DNA of 64,000 nt from Laetiporus sulphureus 93-53 (GCF_001632365.1 NW_024468519.1:711667-775666); one strand, 5' to 3'. Numbered from the stretch's first letter, positions 12,283-26,796 are shown. The notes: generated by a model not told the origin, from the sequence alone. Numbers and translations: made by a program.

Positions 12283-15200
12283 ATGGCACCAGCAGAGAAG
12301 GAGAAGACGAACGGGAGCACAGAGCCAAAGCAGAGACGGCGACCAGGACGCGTTCCTGTCTCTTGCGCGGAGTGCCGCCGGTGAGTTGATCCTGCCTCTA
12401 TATGGCAGGCGACATTGACACCGTTGTCAAGTTTGAAACTTCGGTGCGACCGAAAGGTCATTTGTTTCGGGTTTGATGCGGGAAGTGACGTGCTAATTGA
12501 GCGAGTTGTCAGGTCCCCTGTGAGACATGCGTCAAGAGAGGATGTTCTGCTATTTGTCCAGAGGGTACGTTCATAATGTTCGTAATTGTTGTGAACATTT
12601 CATAATCCATTATGCTTCAATCCAGGTTCATTGACCACGGGAAGCCGTCATCGGTGAGTATCGCGAATATATCAAGCGATTAGCAATCGAGAACATCAAC
12701 TTTCATTAGCCTCGCACTGGCAGATGCAGAAGAATTACAAAAGAAAATTGAGCGACTCCGGAACCGCTCCACCGCTCTAGAGGAAGCGCTGCGGACACTT
12801 CAGGCTGCCGTCTCCGATGAACCGCATCCCTTGTTGCAAGAAAGCAGCATACAGGCCGGGCCCGCGGAATGCAGTCCGAGCAGAGGCGTCCCAGACGGTC
12901 CGCTGTTAAGTCGAGAAGATGAGGAGATACTAGATGCATTTGGTTGGTAGATTCAATATTCCTTTGGTTGTCCATTATTTATCGAAGAGGAACCTCAGGT
13001 ACACTGACCCTCGGATTGCGAGGCGAGTCGAGGTTCTTTGGCCAAACTGCACGTTCTGAGGTATGTCTTACAGTGATTAGATTCACAGCAACCTTACAAT
13101 GACAGGCGGGACTTGTAGTATCTCATACATGTAAAGCAACATCTTGCCTCCATGCACTTCATCCGTTCACCCTGCAATCATAGGCACCGACAAGAAATCT
13201 CATGCCATGTAGTGCACCATATCCACGTATCTCAGAAGAGCTTGTAAAGGAGGCCAACATGGAGCTGGACATCGCTTGTAGCAATCGTCCGGTCCAGCAG
13301 CAGATCCTGACTCATCTTCCGCCGCTGTCACAGGCATGCCATCTGTGCGAGATATTCCTGGAGTATGGACAATTCATGTAAGTGATTACAATATTCTGCA
13401 TTCTGCGATGTCAGTCATCACACGAGATGGACAGGTGGTACCCGATACCGCGAGATGAGTTGTTCGACGAGATTATGGGCCGGGTATACCAGTCCGTACC
13501 GTGAGTCTCGTATGCTGTGCGGCTCTCCATGAACCCTCTTAGACTGACACCTGAGGCAGCGAGCAGGTCTGCTCGCTATCGTCAACGCACGCAACTTCGC
13601 TTTTGTTCATGGTATTCGCCCTTACTACATTGTTCGACCCGAGCATGCCTCCGTACTCAATCGAAGCGCACGAGTATTACCTGCTAGCACGTCTCAGTTT
13701 GCGCTGCGGGCCACCGATACACGACACGACACTGTTCGCGATTCAAAGCATGGTACGTAATCTGCATGAAGGAGCGTGGGACGGGTTTGTGATGCTGTTC
13801 GTAGATCTACATGGCACAGTATCTGGAATTGAGCGATTGCGAGCCTGCGCATACAGGCTCGCACAAGGCTTGGCTACAGATTGGCTTGGCTGTCAAGTTG
13901 GGATACAGTGTATGTACAGTACCTCGGGTTTGCTTCTATCTCATGAGCGCTGACGAATGAATTGACAGATCGGACTGCGTAAGTTCCGCTCTTTCGTGCT
14001 GTCTCAGGTCGAGACTCGAATTTTTATATATGTAGATATGAGCAGCGCCCGTTGGAAGCTTCACGAAGACGCCTGTCAGAGGCGATCGCGTGTTTTCTGG
14101 CAGCTGTTCTTGCAGGACACTTGGATTGTATGCGTCTTACGATATGATCGGTTACACACGTTGGCTCATCTTTCCTATTCAAAGAGCTTCGGCTTCGGAC
14201 GACCTCCGAGCATGTCCTTGGCATTTATCGACTGCGGGTTTCCCAAGGACCCGCTTGAGAAGGTCAATGAACAAGGGCAGAAAGAATGGGGATGTAAGCG
14301 CCGTCCCACAAGCATATTCGATATACTGATAATGCTTTGCAAGTCCACCACTGGACATGGCAGTATACCAGATTGCTGAATCAAGTTATCACGTCGGTCT
14401 TTGGAGCACGGCCGCCGCAATACTCGACAATAGTGGAGTACGACCGCAAGATCCGCGACTTCCCCGTCCCGTACAACCTGCGTCCGAAGTGCAACAACGA
14501 CGGGTTCGAGCCGAACCAGAGCATCCCGGAGTTGATGCAACGTTTCTTCACGATGTCGTGCAAGGAAGCGAGTGAGTGGCTTTGCACTGAGGCGCGCGGC
14601 GCGAGTGCTGAATGGACACAATCGGGTCTATCAATGCAGCGCTGCTGAGCTTGCACCGACCATTCTTCGTGCAGGCGCTGCATGAACAGCCAGTTGACCT
14701 GCTGCGACACCGCTATGGCCCATCCGTCATGGCCATATACCGCTCTGCATGGAGAATCATCGAGATTGCTCGGGGGTCATTCAAGCGTGCCACAGTGGTC
14801 GCCTCCAGGATCGGGATTATCTGGTCACAGAGCTTAGCGGCTGGCGTACGTTCCCTTCATCCTGTCAACCATCCAATATACATTGACGGCTTCGCGCTAG
14901 ATCGTGATGTGCCTATTAGTCACACGCGCGCCAGGGTCGCCACTCGCTTCCTCTTCGCTGAACGAGCTTGACAAGCTGTGTGACCTCTTTGAACAAGCCG
15001 CGGGCTCATCTCAAATCGCGTCCAATAACTTGGTACGCCGCTGTCCCCTTCCTCTGCCGGGATGAATGGAAGCACTCACTAGGCGCGCACAGGACGTCGT
15101 TCGCAAGCTACGGCGGCAGGGCCATGAAGTCATGACTAGACCCCGCTCACCAGGTGACCGCGAGGTCGTCGTGGATAAGGAACTCGACCGCCTCGGAGGC

Positions 15201-15572
15201 AGGACTCATCTCATCTCGTCCGCGCACGACCCCCCGACGAGCTGCTCGACCTCCTCGGCTGCAGCAGCAGCAGCCGCTGTCACCTCGTTCACGCCTAGTC
15301 CCACGCCTGTGACGGACGTTATCCACCCGACGATCATGCAGGACCTGCGCGTCTTCGAGGGGACGAGCGGCTCGATCGACTTCGACTTCCGCATGGAATG
15401 GCCGTCGAATGTGCTGCAGCAGCAACCGCAGGCGTTCTTACCTGAATCAAACAATATCTTTGACGAGCTGTTCGGGACGCAGTCATTTCCTGTGGAGCCG
15501 GACCCTGAGCCTGTCGGGCCACCCGTATTGGATGCGACGTGGCAGTCGTTTATCGAGCAGCTCGGCTTCTAG
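12283..15572 (+). CDS. Zn2Cys6 fungal transcription factor
   Basis: Nuclear DNA-binding regulator of the Gal4-type class. The start is at 12283. After a basic leader (KQRRRPGRVPVS) exons 1-3 assemble a binuclear zinc cluster with spacing CX2CX6CX5CX2CX8C: CAEC, then RRLKLRC, then CETC, then C before PEG. The cluster is split by two introns (12381-12431 and 12457-12512), the second exon being only 25 bases. A coiled-coil linker follows (ADAEELQKKIERLRNRSTAL). The central fungal-specific transcription factor domain includes CEIFLEYGQFM, SRVFWQLFLQDTW and SFGFGRPPSMSLAFIDCGFP. The C-terminal 150 residues are rich in Ser, Pro and acidic residues and end at 15572, compatible with an activation domain. 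It converges on the epimerase gene. The target pathway cannot be told from the sequence. Confidence 0.88.
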
Positions 15573-16000
15573 GTATGAGGAACTTTCTGGCTGTCTCACT
15601 CGCGTTCGATTGTGTATCGTTTCACGCATCTCAGTACTGCTCAGTTTATCTGTTGTATACTTCAGCACTCGTGCACTTAGCCTTCCATTTAGTGCTCTCT
15701 GGTCTTGGTTAGTATGCAATGCATCCTCTTCACATATAGAACGCTGCCGACAATTATACGATCTATTGGGAATCATATCCTCTATATACTCGACGGCGTC
15801 CCGTTTCCCTTAGGCGGACGCCGTGCGCATTAATCCCACACTGCTACCATAAGTAGAGATTGAGCCGAGGTTCTGCACTACCACATAGGCTGTCCGGTGT
15901 CAACCCCAGGGTAGCTACGCAGGTAGGCGCACATGTTTCTGTGGGTTTCCGTGGTATCCTCGTTCTAGCGTACACTCTGCTTTGGATGCGCGCGGCGCGG
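15573..16000. other. intergenic between convergent genes
   Basis: The shared 3' region of the transcription factor (plus) and the epimerase (minus). I see no gene in it. It is expected to hold both polyadenylation regions. Confidence 0.5.
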
Positions 16001-17446
<1,446 letters not shown>

Positions 17447-17801
17447 TGTCGGGACGTCGATGGTAAGAATGAGAGTGGTTGCGGAGGTGCCCCGCGTAGA
17501 GAGGGTATTTATCCGAGTCGCATCGCGCCGTCGCCCATCGCTGCGTCGAGATCAAGTCCTCGATAACCATGTGGCGAGCGCGGACTCTCCCCGGACCGTC
17601 TTAAACTCCCTGAATTTTGCCTTTGGACCAATGATGTGCTCGACGACGGCCTGGAGTGAGATATGCATCCAATGACGTACTCTACATATGCTACATTGCT
17701 CAATGGATATACAGTTCACGATGCAGTCGACAGCTGAAGCTGCCGTCCAGCCCCATATTTGCCGCGGTGGCCCAGCTCTGCAGTCTCGAGTGGCCCGTAT
17801 G
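17447..17801. other. short intergenic region
   Basis: About 355 bases between the epimerase start and the THO subunit stop, both on the minus strand. It should contain the epimerase promoter. No gene or repeat is seen. Confidence 0.5.
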
Positions 17802-20480
17802 CTACCTCGCCGGACTGTCCGTCTCCATCTTCACATCACCCTCCGAATCTCGCACCGCCAGGCTGGCGCCGTTCGGCACACCCTCCTGCGCAGGAGACTT
17901 GCTAAGCTCGCCCCCGGACACATCTCCACTCGCCACTGGGGCAGCTGCAGCGCTCGCCTCTTCCATCGTCTCGTCCTTGATCCCCGCGGCAGCAGCAGCA
18001 GAAGCATCCTCACTCGCTGCCGCAGCCCGCTCTCTCTCCTCCCGTTCCTTCTCTTCCCGTTCTCTCTTCTCCTTCTCAATCTCTTGCGCCAGAAGCACGA
18101 TGTCCCCCGTGCCGATCTTCCCGAAATGCTGCAGATACTGATCGCGAGCGGCCCGCAGAGCAAGCCATGACCACCGGTGTTTATTCTGGATCGACGAATA
18201 TAACACGAACAGCGTCAGTACCGGGCCGACAACCTTCAGGCCAAAACGAGCGATGACGTACCTCCTCATGCTGTAAGATTATCTCGTCTGAAGGCAAAGC
18301 ATGTGCAGACTCCGGCGCTGCAGGCGGCACCGGCGTCGATACTCGTGCGGCCTCCGGTTTTGGTGCGAGGATTTCAGTGGTTGATGGCGGTACTGTGCCT
18401 GGCTTTGCAGGCAAGGAGGGATGCAGGGGCGCAGAGGGTGTGTGTACTCGCGAGGGCACGGCCGATGAAGGCTGCGTTGACGATGCTTCTTGCGACACCG
18501 GTGGTGTGGACGCCGGTGCTGGCGACGCCGCCGCCTCCTTGGCCGCTGCCGCCTTTGCGCGTGCTTTCGCCATACGTTCGGCAGCCATCGTGAGTTGCTT
18601 CTTTCGCACCTCTATTCGCGCATCCTCCTGTTTGACTTTCTTGACAAAGTCCTTCACATCACCAGGCCTTATGTAATAGTCTATCAGTGTCAAACGATTG
18701 GAAGGCTTGAATGAGACGCACTGGAATGGATGCTCGAGATCGCTCAAGTCTCGGTATCCCAATGCCCATATCTCTGTCAATGGCGCAGAGCCCAGCTCAT
18801 ACGGCCAAGGATCCGGGTCGACCCTCATCCTCTTCCTCGCCTCCCTCGTTGCCTCCTCCAGGCCCACCTTCCTTTTCACCCCATCAACCTCAACTTCCTC
18901 TGACCATGGTGGCTTGTCAAAGGGCAAACACAATTCATTCTTCCAGCGTATCCAGTTCTTCTCACGCTCGAGAATGACATGCACGGTGTCCGCGAACGCG
19001 CGCCCGTTCGGTGCCGTCTGTCGTAGTTCCTCAGTCGCCTTCGTCACCGTTTCCTGTACCCACTGCGCGTCGTCGCCCTCGAGGGTAAAGTCGATCTGCA
19101 ACGAACGGTTCCGTTGCGTCGACCACGTCGCTTTTGCGCTCTTTGTGAAGGTGAGAAGATGACTGAGGAGGATGAGAAGTTGGAGGAGGAATTGGCGGCG
19201 GAAGTGCGTGTCGGCGATCTAAACGTGCCGTTGAGCGAGTGTATGCGTAGTTATTACCGGATCAAATGACAAACCTCAAGATCCAGCAATTCAGGGCTCG
19301 TGAGATACTTGGCAAAGAAGTAGTCCTTGCCAGCATTGTCCTCCATAACCTCAGGTTCGCGTTTGCGCTTCAGCGAGCCCGTAGTGTGTGCACCTGCCTT
19401 GCTGCCCATCAAAGCACGTTCTTTGGCGTTCGCCTCCTTGATCACGGGCAGTACTTTGTCTACCGCCCCCTTGAACTGTGCGAACGCCCCCGATTCTGAG
19501 AACAGGAGAGGGCGGGAGAACGGGAGCTGGAGGAACCAGAAGGTGTTGTAGAAGTCTGGAGTAGAACGTAAAGCGACAATGCACGAGCAAGGTCGGTCCG
19601 CACTCACCCTCCTTCTGGGCTCGCTTCTTAGCCTCTGAGTCTTCCTTCTCCTCGGGCTTTACCTCGTCCACTTCCATCTTATCTTCTTCACCAGCAGCCT
19701 TCTCTTTCACCTCCTCCTTCTTCTCCCCCTCCGCCTCGCCCTTGTCGCTCGTCTCCATCTTCACCTTGTCTTCTTCCTTCTTTATCCCAGGGCCTTCCCA
19801 TACAGGCCCATACTCTCCCCTCAGGTTTACCCCACTCCGCTCACTCAGAGGGAACACGGAGCTCAGAAACGTCAATATCCGCCCGCAGAAATTCGTCGTC
19901 CCGCCCATCTTCGACAGCCGGCGGAGGAGGTCGTTGAGCGTGCGGAGGAGGACGAGTGCCTTTCCCTTCTGCGGGACCATGCCCGCAGTGAGGCGCGATG
20001 CACGTAGTTCAATCCAGGAGAAGATCTGTGAGCAGGTGGCGACGGTTTGCGTTTCGAGCAGATCGTAGAGGATCGTGAAGGGGAAGGCGGATTCGCAGGC
20101 ATCTGTACGGGGTCAGCTTGGAGAAGACAGAAAGAAGAGAGGATGGCGGACCGTATTCGGTGAAGGTTAACGCAACGTCGAGCCTATTTTGCATCTCTTC
20201 ATAGTACTTGTTACGCGAGTCTTTCAACGCGGTCCCTTCTGTAGCCTGCAATACACATCCTTATTGTCCGCGAACTGGAAAAGCCAGCATGCACACGTAC
20301 TGCGAGCTTGAATATCTCATCTTTGATCACAAACTCCCACTGGATTTTGCGCAAGTCAGTCGAAGGGGTTGAGTCGGTTTCTTGAAGTGTTTTGGAGACG
20401 AGCGCATCAAGCGTGGGCTTGTCGAGGGGGTGAGGAAGTGAGCTCAAGAGACTCTGCAGGCTCTTCTCCAGAGCTTGCAT
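17802..20480 (-). CDS. THO complex subunit 1 (Hpr1/THOC1)
   Basis: Core subunit of the nuclear THO/TREX complex, which couples transcription to mRNA packaging and export. The start at 20480 reads [19 protein letters not shown]. The THOC1 body follows: [19 protein letters not shown] (joined over an intron), [18 protein letters not shown], then [20 protein letters not shown] long Lys/Glu-rich insertion follows (about 19620-19800, with [18 protein letters not shown]). Next come [34 protein letters not shown] and [18 protein letters not shown]. Near the end are [19 protein letters not shown] and [18 protein letters not shown], then an acidic low-complexity tail to 17802. The tail carries no DEATH-domain signature that I recognise. 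Introns sit near 20110, 20250, 19590, 19240 and 18210. The gene looks complete. Confidence 0.9.
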
Positions 20481-20721
20481 GTGCGTTGTTCTCTGCGAGC
20501 TTGAGTGGGCGACACGGAATTCAAAGTGTCTCCTCAGTGAGCCAGCTGACGGAGTTGAAAGCAGGGATTGGATGAAGATATAGAGCTAGATGTGGCTCTT
20601 GTCGCGCAGCCACCCTTCAATATTCAATGGGCGCCTACCAACGTTGGGCGTCGTGCCACGTCTGGACTCTGGACTCTGACTGATCGCGTATCCCGCCACT
20701 CCGTCGCCGACGACAATCACG

Positions 20722-21396
20722 ATGGTGAGCAAATATTCGATGTTTAATAGCGATATCGTGACGCTGGATCGCGTAGTCTTTGCCATGGGAGGTCCGCATG
20801 TCCAGTTCGCGCAAGTTACCCTACTTCTACAACACCGAGACGTCCCAATCAGTCTGGGAGCCACCCGAGGAGCTCACGCAGGAGGAGATCGATGCTCTTC
20901 CCGGTGCAAAGGAACATCTGCTCAATCAGGGTGCCGGCGCACGTCCAGCGCAAGTGCGCGCGAGCCATTTGCTCGTGAAACACAAGGGAAGCAGGAGGCC
21001 GAGTAGTTGGAAAGAGGTGCGTCGGCAACGGTTCAGATGATTTCAGACAATCTCAGCATGTACCCAGGCCAATATTACTCGCTCGAAGGAGGAGGCCATC
21101 GAGATTCTGAAGGGATATGCTGCAGAGATCGACGGTTCGCCTGAGAAGTTCGCTGAGCTTGCAAGCGTACACTCGGACTGCTCTTCGCATGCTAAAGGCG
21201 GCGACCTTGGATGGTTCGGACCTGTGAGTCTTGGCTCTGTTCTCTTTCTGGAGGCAGTCTCTGAATTCTGAGGTTACGCACGTAGGGTCAAATGCAAAAG
21301 CCCTTCGAGGACGCGACATATGGACTCCAAGTCGGCCAGATCAGCGACGTGATCAGCACGGACAGCGGAGTGCACCTTATCCTGAGGACCGGTTGA
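20722..21396 (+). CDS. ESS1: Pin1/Ess1-type peptidyl-prolyl cis-trans isomerase
   Basis: Nuclear parvulin that isomerises phospho-Ser/Thr-Pro bonds, for example in the RNA polymerase II C-terminal domain. Exons: 20722-20724, 20777-21016, 21068-21223 and 21286-21396, giving 169 residues, the usual length for the family. Exon 1 is just the ATG, followed by a GTGAGC donor; splicing gives [20 protein letters not shown], matching the conserved family start. WW domain: W5 of that start, YFYN, and SVWEPP. Parvulin domain: [19 protein letters not shown], with the phosphate-binding basic loop KHKGSRRPS; then [20 protein letters not shown], the catalytic Cys/Ser region; then [19 protein letters not shown]; ending [10 protein letters not shown]. 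All expected blocks are present. If the ATG-only exon were wrong, an internal ATG (MSSSRK) would cut into the WW domain. Confidence 0.92.
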
Positions 21397-21755
21397 TTGA
21401 AAGAAGACGCACAGAAGAAGAAAACTTGTTGTACCATATACTGGGACTTTGTGTTTCGATATCACTGTCCGCATACCGACATCGTTGTACTGGAATAAGC
21501 TCCAATGTTATAAAGCCTCTCCCTTCCACATATTGACCCCGTGTACATTGCTCGCAGCCGCGCTTTTATACGCATCATCTTGTGTCCTACTTGTTTCGCA
21601 TGAGATGATGTCTGCTATGGGTCGCGCTGAGTAAAGAGTAATTTACATAAATAGATAGAATTATAACACGACAAAAATATGTACTTCGCTCTAGTACGCT
21701 AGAGCATACGCTAGTGGAAGCAAGCATATATAGCCAATAACTCCTATGTCCTACT
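21397..21755. other. intergenic between convergent genes
   Basis: A/T-rich 3' flanks of the isomerase (plus) and the DUF4246 gene (minus). No gene seen. Confidence 0.5.
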
Positions 21756-23702
21756 CTACGGTCCTGCCCACACATCAAATGGCAAACAAAAATGACACTC
21801 ATCCAGCATCTCCCAGAACCTCTCCCTCTCTTCCCTGACCACTCTCGCCCGCGCCTCCGCGTCCTCGACGGTCAACAAGCCCTCCACCTTGTGCACAATC
21901 TGCTCTATCAGCTCCACCGGCAGCCGGGACCGCAGTGCCTCCCACGCAGCACGCGCGATCCACGCCTTCTCCTGCGGCGGCACGCGGTCGGTCGTCGGCG
22001 GCAGGCCCCACACGGAGTTCGAAATGACGCTGCTGTCGCCGAGCTCGGGGTCGAGCAGCGCAACACTGATGAGCGTGAGCGAGCCCGGCGCGCCGGAGTC
22101 TAAGAGGCGCGCAGGGGTGAGACGGTGCTGGTATACGTTGGGCCAAGCGATGGCGCGCCGAGGGCAGAGGGGCACGTGCCCGAGGCGTTGGTTGCATGGC
22201 GAGAGATTGCCAAGGCCCCAGGTGAGGAAGGTCGTGTTCGCGTCGCCAGGAGGAAAGTTACGAGGCGACGTGACGGAGGTGCGAAACTCGAGGGACGGTG
22301 GGGTGATGTTGGTCTTTGAACATTGCAGATTATTGAGGGTGCTGCGGACAGGGCTGAGAGGACGGACTGCTCACCATTGCAGCACAGTATATGGTGCATG
22401 CGACTATGTGCTCGTTGAGCATACCTTCGACGTGCCAGGGCGTGCTGCCAAATTCGGGACCTCCAGGACGCTACGGATTGTTATCACAAACTCTCGAAGG
22501 ACGTTTTTCAGACAGCCACCTACCAGCCGGATTTCGGTCACCCTCACTATGGCTTTGATCGTCTTGCCTCTCAGGCTCACTACCGTCTGCCTTCGCTCCA
22601 GATCACCCGGATATCCCGTCCGCGGCACGTCCGGCATCTTTGCAGGCCTCTGCAGTGCCCAATTTCTCAGTTCGCGCTCGAACACTAGCCTATTATCCTC
22701 GTCGTCCGAGCGATACGGCTCGTCTGGCTCGTCCCACGCGATGTCCGTGTCCATCGCGCGCACGCGCAGCTGCAGGGCGTTCGTGCGGTGCAAGTCGGTG
22801 AGAACGTGCTCGAAGAGCGGAACGCACCGGGCGACGAGTACTTCGAGATCGGTGTAAAGGGCGGTATTGTGAGGGTCGACGTTGACGATGTAGGAGAGAG
22901 CCTTGGCCTGGAGTGGATCGGAAGCGGACGAAACAGAGAATGGGGTTGGAATGCATACAAAGAGGGGTGAGGCAGAAAAGGCTTCACAGTCGGGCGGGAC
23001 TACGGGTAGGAGATGCGAGGGCGTGTGTGGCTTGTGATAGACCGCAGTATCCCCGTATGCCAGGCAGTACCGGTACGGGTCAATCAGATCGACAGTGGTT
23101 GCGTCGTGGCTCAAAGTAATTTCTGAAGACAGGCTGTTGAGCTCAGAGTCAAGTGCAGGCAGTTCAGCCATGTGTAGAAATGTGTCGGACTGCCATATGC
23201 GATCGGCACAGGACACTTGACTATTTGACTGAGTTCAGAATACAGCGTAGAAACCCAGCAGCACTTGCCATCTATATTTCTCGTCGTAGAGAGCGGCATA
23301 GCCGCTGAGCTCGTCAAGAACATATTTGATCTGGGGAATTACAACATCGCACTAGAATCTGCGACTTAAAGTGTGTCAGACCCACCTGCGTATGCGACAG
23401 CTGAACACTCATAGGCCCGCTGTTGAGGGGCACAATCCAAACAGTCTCGGTACATTCAATCGCCCACTGCTGCCTGACGACTTCGTCCATGACATGGTCC
23501 CGCCAATCAGGCTTAGAGCGCAGAAATGACGAACAGCGGTACATGGCCAGCTCTGTCACCTGAGTGAGTTATGAGTCAATTGCAGAAGTGGGCCGTATAA
23601 AGTTCTACTCACCGTCCGAGGGACTTCACCGACGCCGTACAAGAACTGTCTCCCATCACGGAACGGATGCATGTACCCTCTGTGGATCAGTGGGCTTGCC
23701 AT
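21756..23702 (-). CDS. DUF4246 family protein
   Basis: Member of a fungal family of unknown function (DUF4246). The proposed start at 23702 reads MASPLIHRGYMHPFRDGRQF; the next Met (MHPFRD, 23672) is an alternative. Family blocks seen in order: FLYGVGEVPRT|VTELAMYRCS across an intron; WAIECTETVW; DELSGYAALYDEKY; RIWQSDTFLH; LLPVVPPDCEAF; YIVNVDPHNTALYTDLEVL; GCLKNVLREFVITI; a PEFGSTPWHVEGMLNEHIVA block, which is the most conserved stretch (WHVEGMLNEHI); then FPPGDANTTFLTWGLGN; then LLDSGAPGSLTLISVALLDP. It ends ERFWEMLDECHFCLPFDVW plus AGP. Introns interrupt the gene near 23580, 23330, 22490 and 22350. A 2-oxoglutarate-dioxygenase-like fold has been suggested for such proteins, but I cannot confirm it from sequence here. 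Confidence 0.85.
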
Positions 23703-25341
23703 GGACGATTCTATGACCGTTGTGAACCGTCGGCGTCGGGTTCAGAGTGGCAGGATGAGGCGCCTGAGAGCACAACAAACCAAGTTTATATTTCCTCGCA
23801 GGTGCATAATAGAATTTTATGTTGCTGGTTGCGGGCGAAAGGCGGGCCAAAACTCGGAGCAGGCTAAGAGGGGTTACCGAGGACGCGGCTTCCCGTGCGC
23901 GTACTCGCACGTGACTAACACCTACACAATGAGCGGCAAAAGTATTTTGGCGCTAATCTCGAGTTGAACCTTTCGCACCCGCCCAACGTGTTCATTGCTC
24001 TCGTCGTAACTGGAGGTCGAAGTCGAGCCGTCGTGACTAGATTTTGTAAAATGACAATAGTTTCTTGACATTCGTTCCACAAGCATCGTTGTCAAAATCA
24101 TAACTGATTATTCTGTCCTGATGGCCTCAGCTTTATACTAATTGTTGGTCTCTCAAATGTTCTCATAGAGTCTATGAGAAATTGATACACCGCGATTATC
24201 AAATGCCGAGGTCCATTAGTATCAGGGATGGTGGTTCAGGTCGTGAATATGCGATTGCAGGATACGCATCGCAGCTTGTCTATTCGAAGGGTTAGCAGGT
24301 CTGTTCCATTGCCAACGCCATTGGTAGGAAGCGAGGTGAGCTCGATAGTCTTTTGCACTGGCTTCCATGTTGACAGGCATGTATGATTTCCGCCTGTGAT
24401 CGCATCGCATCTATGTACCACATTTGCTATGACCCTGCGATGGCAGCCCCACTGATTACCCCCCTCCCCCTCTGTCCGATGAAACGTGCACCATCGAGTC
24501 AAATCTTCACCGCTGCCACATGTATGAGATCTCGCGGATCTCTTCGCTTTTCCACGTGTTTACTGAAGCTGTCATCATCGCCCTTCTGATGCCTATGTAT
24601 CCTATGGTAACAACGCAAATGCAGCAGCCGAGACATACCTCTTCCCTACTGAGGAGACTTTCTTCAGACTTCAAGCGTCCTTCGTACTCCCTTCATGATA
24701 TAGTGCAAGGTTCCGCATTCATCCTATGGATTCTATCTACCTCCACTCAGCGAAGATGCGGGCGAACACGAGTCTGATGATCAACGTGCCATTTTCATGC
24801 ATCAGAAGTGATGTTCTCATCTCTGGAGATCTGTGACGAGCACAGTTTCATGGACGCGCTCATATGCATAGGTGCGAGGCAATGGTCACCGCAATACCGG
24901 AAGCCATCCAAGCAGTCTGCGTCGATCACCTCACCACCTCACTTCTCGGCCTGCATGCCTGCTTTAGAGTGGGCTACAGGCAACGTACGAACTTTTGTTC
25001 TCTGCTGTGAAAGGTAAGCATCATCACCCCTTATTCTGATGTTTTAGACTTGGATTAGCTCGCACTGACACATTATATCAGTGATCCGTCTTCTAGCCTT
25101 TAGAGGGAGCACTTGACAACTGGGTTTCGGCAGGGCATCCTGCGTCGCACCCTTGTCTGCACCCGACACGTCACTTGCCGTCTCCAGCACACTTTCCAAA
25201 CCAAGCATTACCGAAGTGGCCTGGTCACCGACGTTGTAAGGAGCGGACTCTACGTCCTCGTCACTCGTTAGAATACCCTATACCCTCATATCGATTTTCT
25301 GTCCGCCCACCGTCCCGGAAGCGTCCTAGTCGTTAAAGGTC
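23703..25341. other. intergenic, no gene recognised
   Basis: 1.6 kb upstream of both a minus-strand gene (DUF4246) and a plus-strand gene (membrane protein 1), so it is a divergent promoter region. A short upstream exon for the membrane protein could lie near its right end. The frames at 24222-24502 and 24808-25017 have no motif I can recognise. Confidence 0.45.
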
Positions 25342-26796
25342 ATGGCTATGTCGGCCATCAACATTACAAGCCCGTTGCCCTCTGGTTGTGCAGTAAAGAA
25401 CCTCGTATGCAGATCTTCTTTCGGGGGGTCATTTATTGTTATCAAGTCTTCCATTGTTACCTCATCTTCCTCAACCACCATCAGCACTGCTTCCGTCGTG
25501 GCATTCCCGTCATCGCCGACATCGTCACCGATTTACCCATCGACGCTCACGTCTACGTCTGCTTCCACGACCGCCCCTTCGGCTGCGGCTCAGCCGAGCG
25601 CAGAAACTGCGCCAACCGGTTCAACGCTGTCCACTACAGCTTCGGTGCCGACATATGCTAATACTGGTACTCCGGTCGACCAGACTACCAGTACTGCGGC
25701 AACGACGTCACAGACGATATCCACGACCAGCGATTCAGCGGTGGCCGGTGCTGCATCATTTTCAGCCTCGGGCTTAGCAGAGATTGCTACGGCGTACACA
25801 ATGTAAATCGTATTCGTAATTTTCGATGATGAAGCCACTGATGTCCACCTAGCACAGGCGACACCGCGGCGAGTTCATCTTACACTTCATCATTGAGCGC
25901 AGCAATACATACGTCAATTTGGACTGAGATTTCCAAAGTAACTATCAAAGGAACATTGATTACAGTCAAAACATCCGGGACATTTGTCAACGCGGAGACG
26001 ACGAGCGACTCGGTGGGGACCTACACGAGCTACGTTACCGACACGGATGTGGCGGCCAGTCCTGTTACTTCTGGCAATGTTTCACCTTCCTCTTCCGATT
26101 CGTCAACGGCATCAAGGTAAGGAATGCATCTCATCTCCTTCTCATATCACCATCTGATCATCCGACCGTTGTGGCTGTTACCCCCACGATGCTCCCATGA
26201 CCGTTGTTCGAATGGGCCGCGGGCGTAGGCATTGCAGTACTGGCAAGATCCTCGGCGGAGTCCTCGGGGCGCTCGCCGCCATCCTAGTATTCATTGTCCT
26301 CCTTTTCTACGGCCGCCGCCGCCGCCATCATCGCCGTGCCCAACGCATTCGCCAGTCCGCCAGTCCTTCCTTCGGGTCGAATGCTGCTGTGCTTCTACCA
26401 TCCTCTTCAGCGGACAGCGGCAACTCCGTCTTTCCGACCGCCGAGAGTTTTCATCGCGAAAGCCGCATTGGGCAAGTCGTGAGCACGTATATGTCCGGCG
26501 CCACTACCCCTGCGCGTGCACTGACCGTCTCCCCGCGGCTGATCCTACCCATGTCTTCTGAGGCTCTGAGTCCGCAGATGCGCGAGGCAGACCCATTCGC
26601 CGATCCTGTCGCTCTCGCGCGGGAGCGCCCGGTGTCCCAGATGTCCGACGACTCTCCGACAATTCGCGCTCCCCTGCCAAATCCGTTCTCTGGTCCAATG
26701 CTTGTCCCATGGCAGAGTGAAGAGACGCCTGTGTGCGATAGGATAGCTAGTAGGCTTTCTGAACAATCTGAAAAGTCGGAAGTGGAGGTCAGTTAG
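25342..26796 (+). CDS. Ser/Thr-rich single-pass membrane protein 1
   Basis: Unrecognised as a named family but typical of agaricomycete surface proteins. The visible exons are a Ser/Thr-rich ectodomain of over 200 residues (from 25342; runs such as SSSSTTISTASVV and TTSTAATTSQTIS), a short exon to about 26118, and a last exon. The last exon is entered at a TAG/CAG acceptor near 26238 and gives STGKILGGVLGALAAILVFI, one membrane helix. A stop-transfer run follows (GRRRRHHRRAQRIR), then a cytoplasmic tail of about 150 residues with VSPRLILP and LPNPFSGPMLVPWQ. The stop is at 26796. The upstream start and signal peptide are not certain; the ATG at 25342 gives no classic signal peptide, so a 5' exon may be missing. 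It is a tandem paralogue of the next gene. Confidence 0.65.

Noticed and set aside
15147..15454. Ala/Arg-rich minus-strand frames
   Set aside because: Shadows of the GC-rich last exon of the Zn2Cys6 transcription factor.
5041..15572. P450, DUF2235 hydrolase and Zn2Cys6 factor as a secondary-metabolite cluster
   Set aside because: No core synthase (polyketide, peptide, terpene) or tailoring set is present, and neighbours further on are housekeeping genes.
18303..19162. Plus-strand frames of 90-154 codons
   Set aside because: They are antisense to well-supported THOC1 exons.
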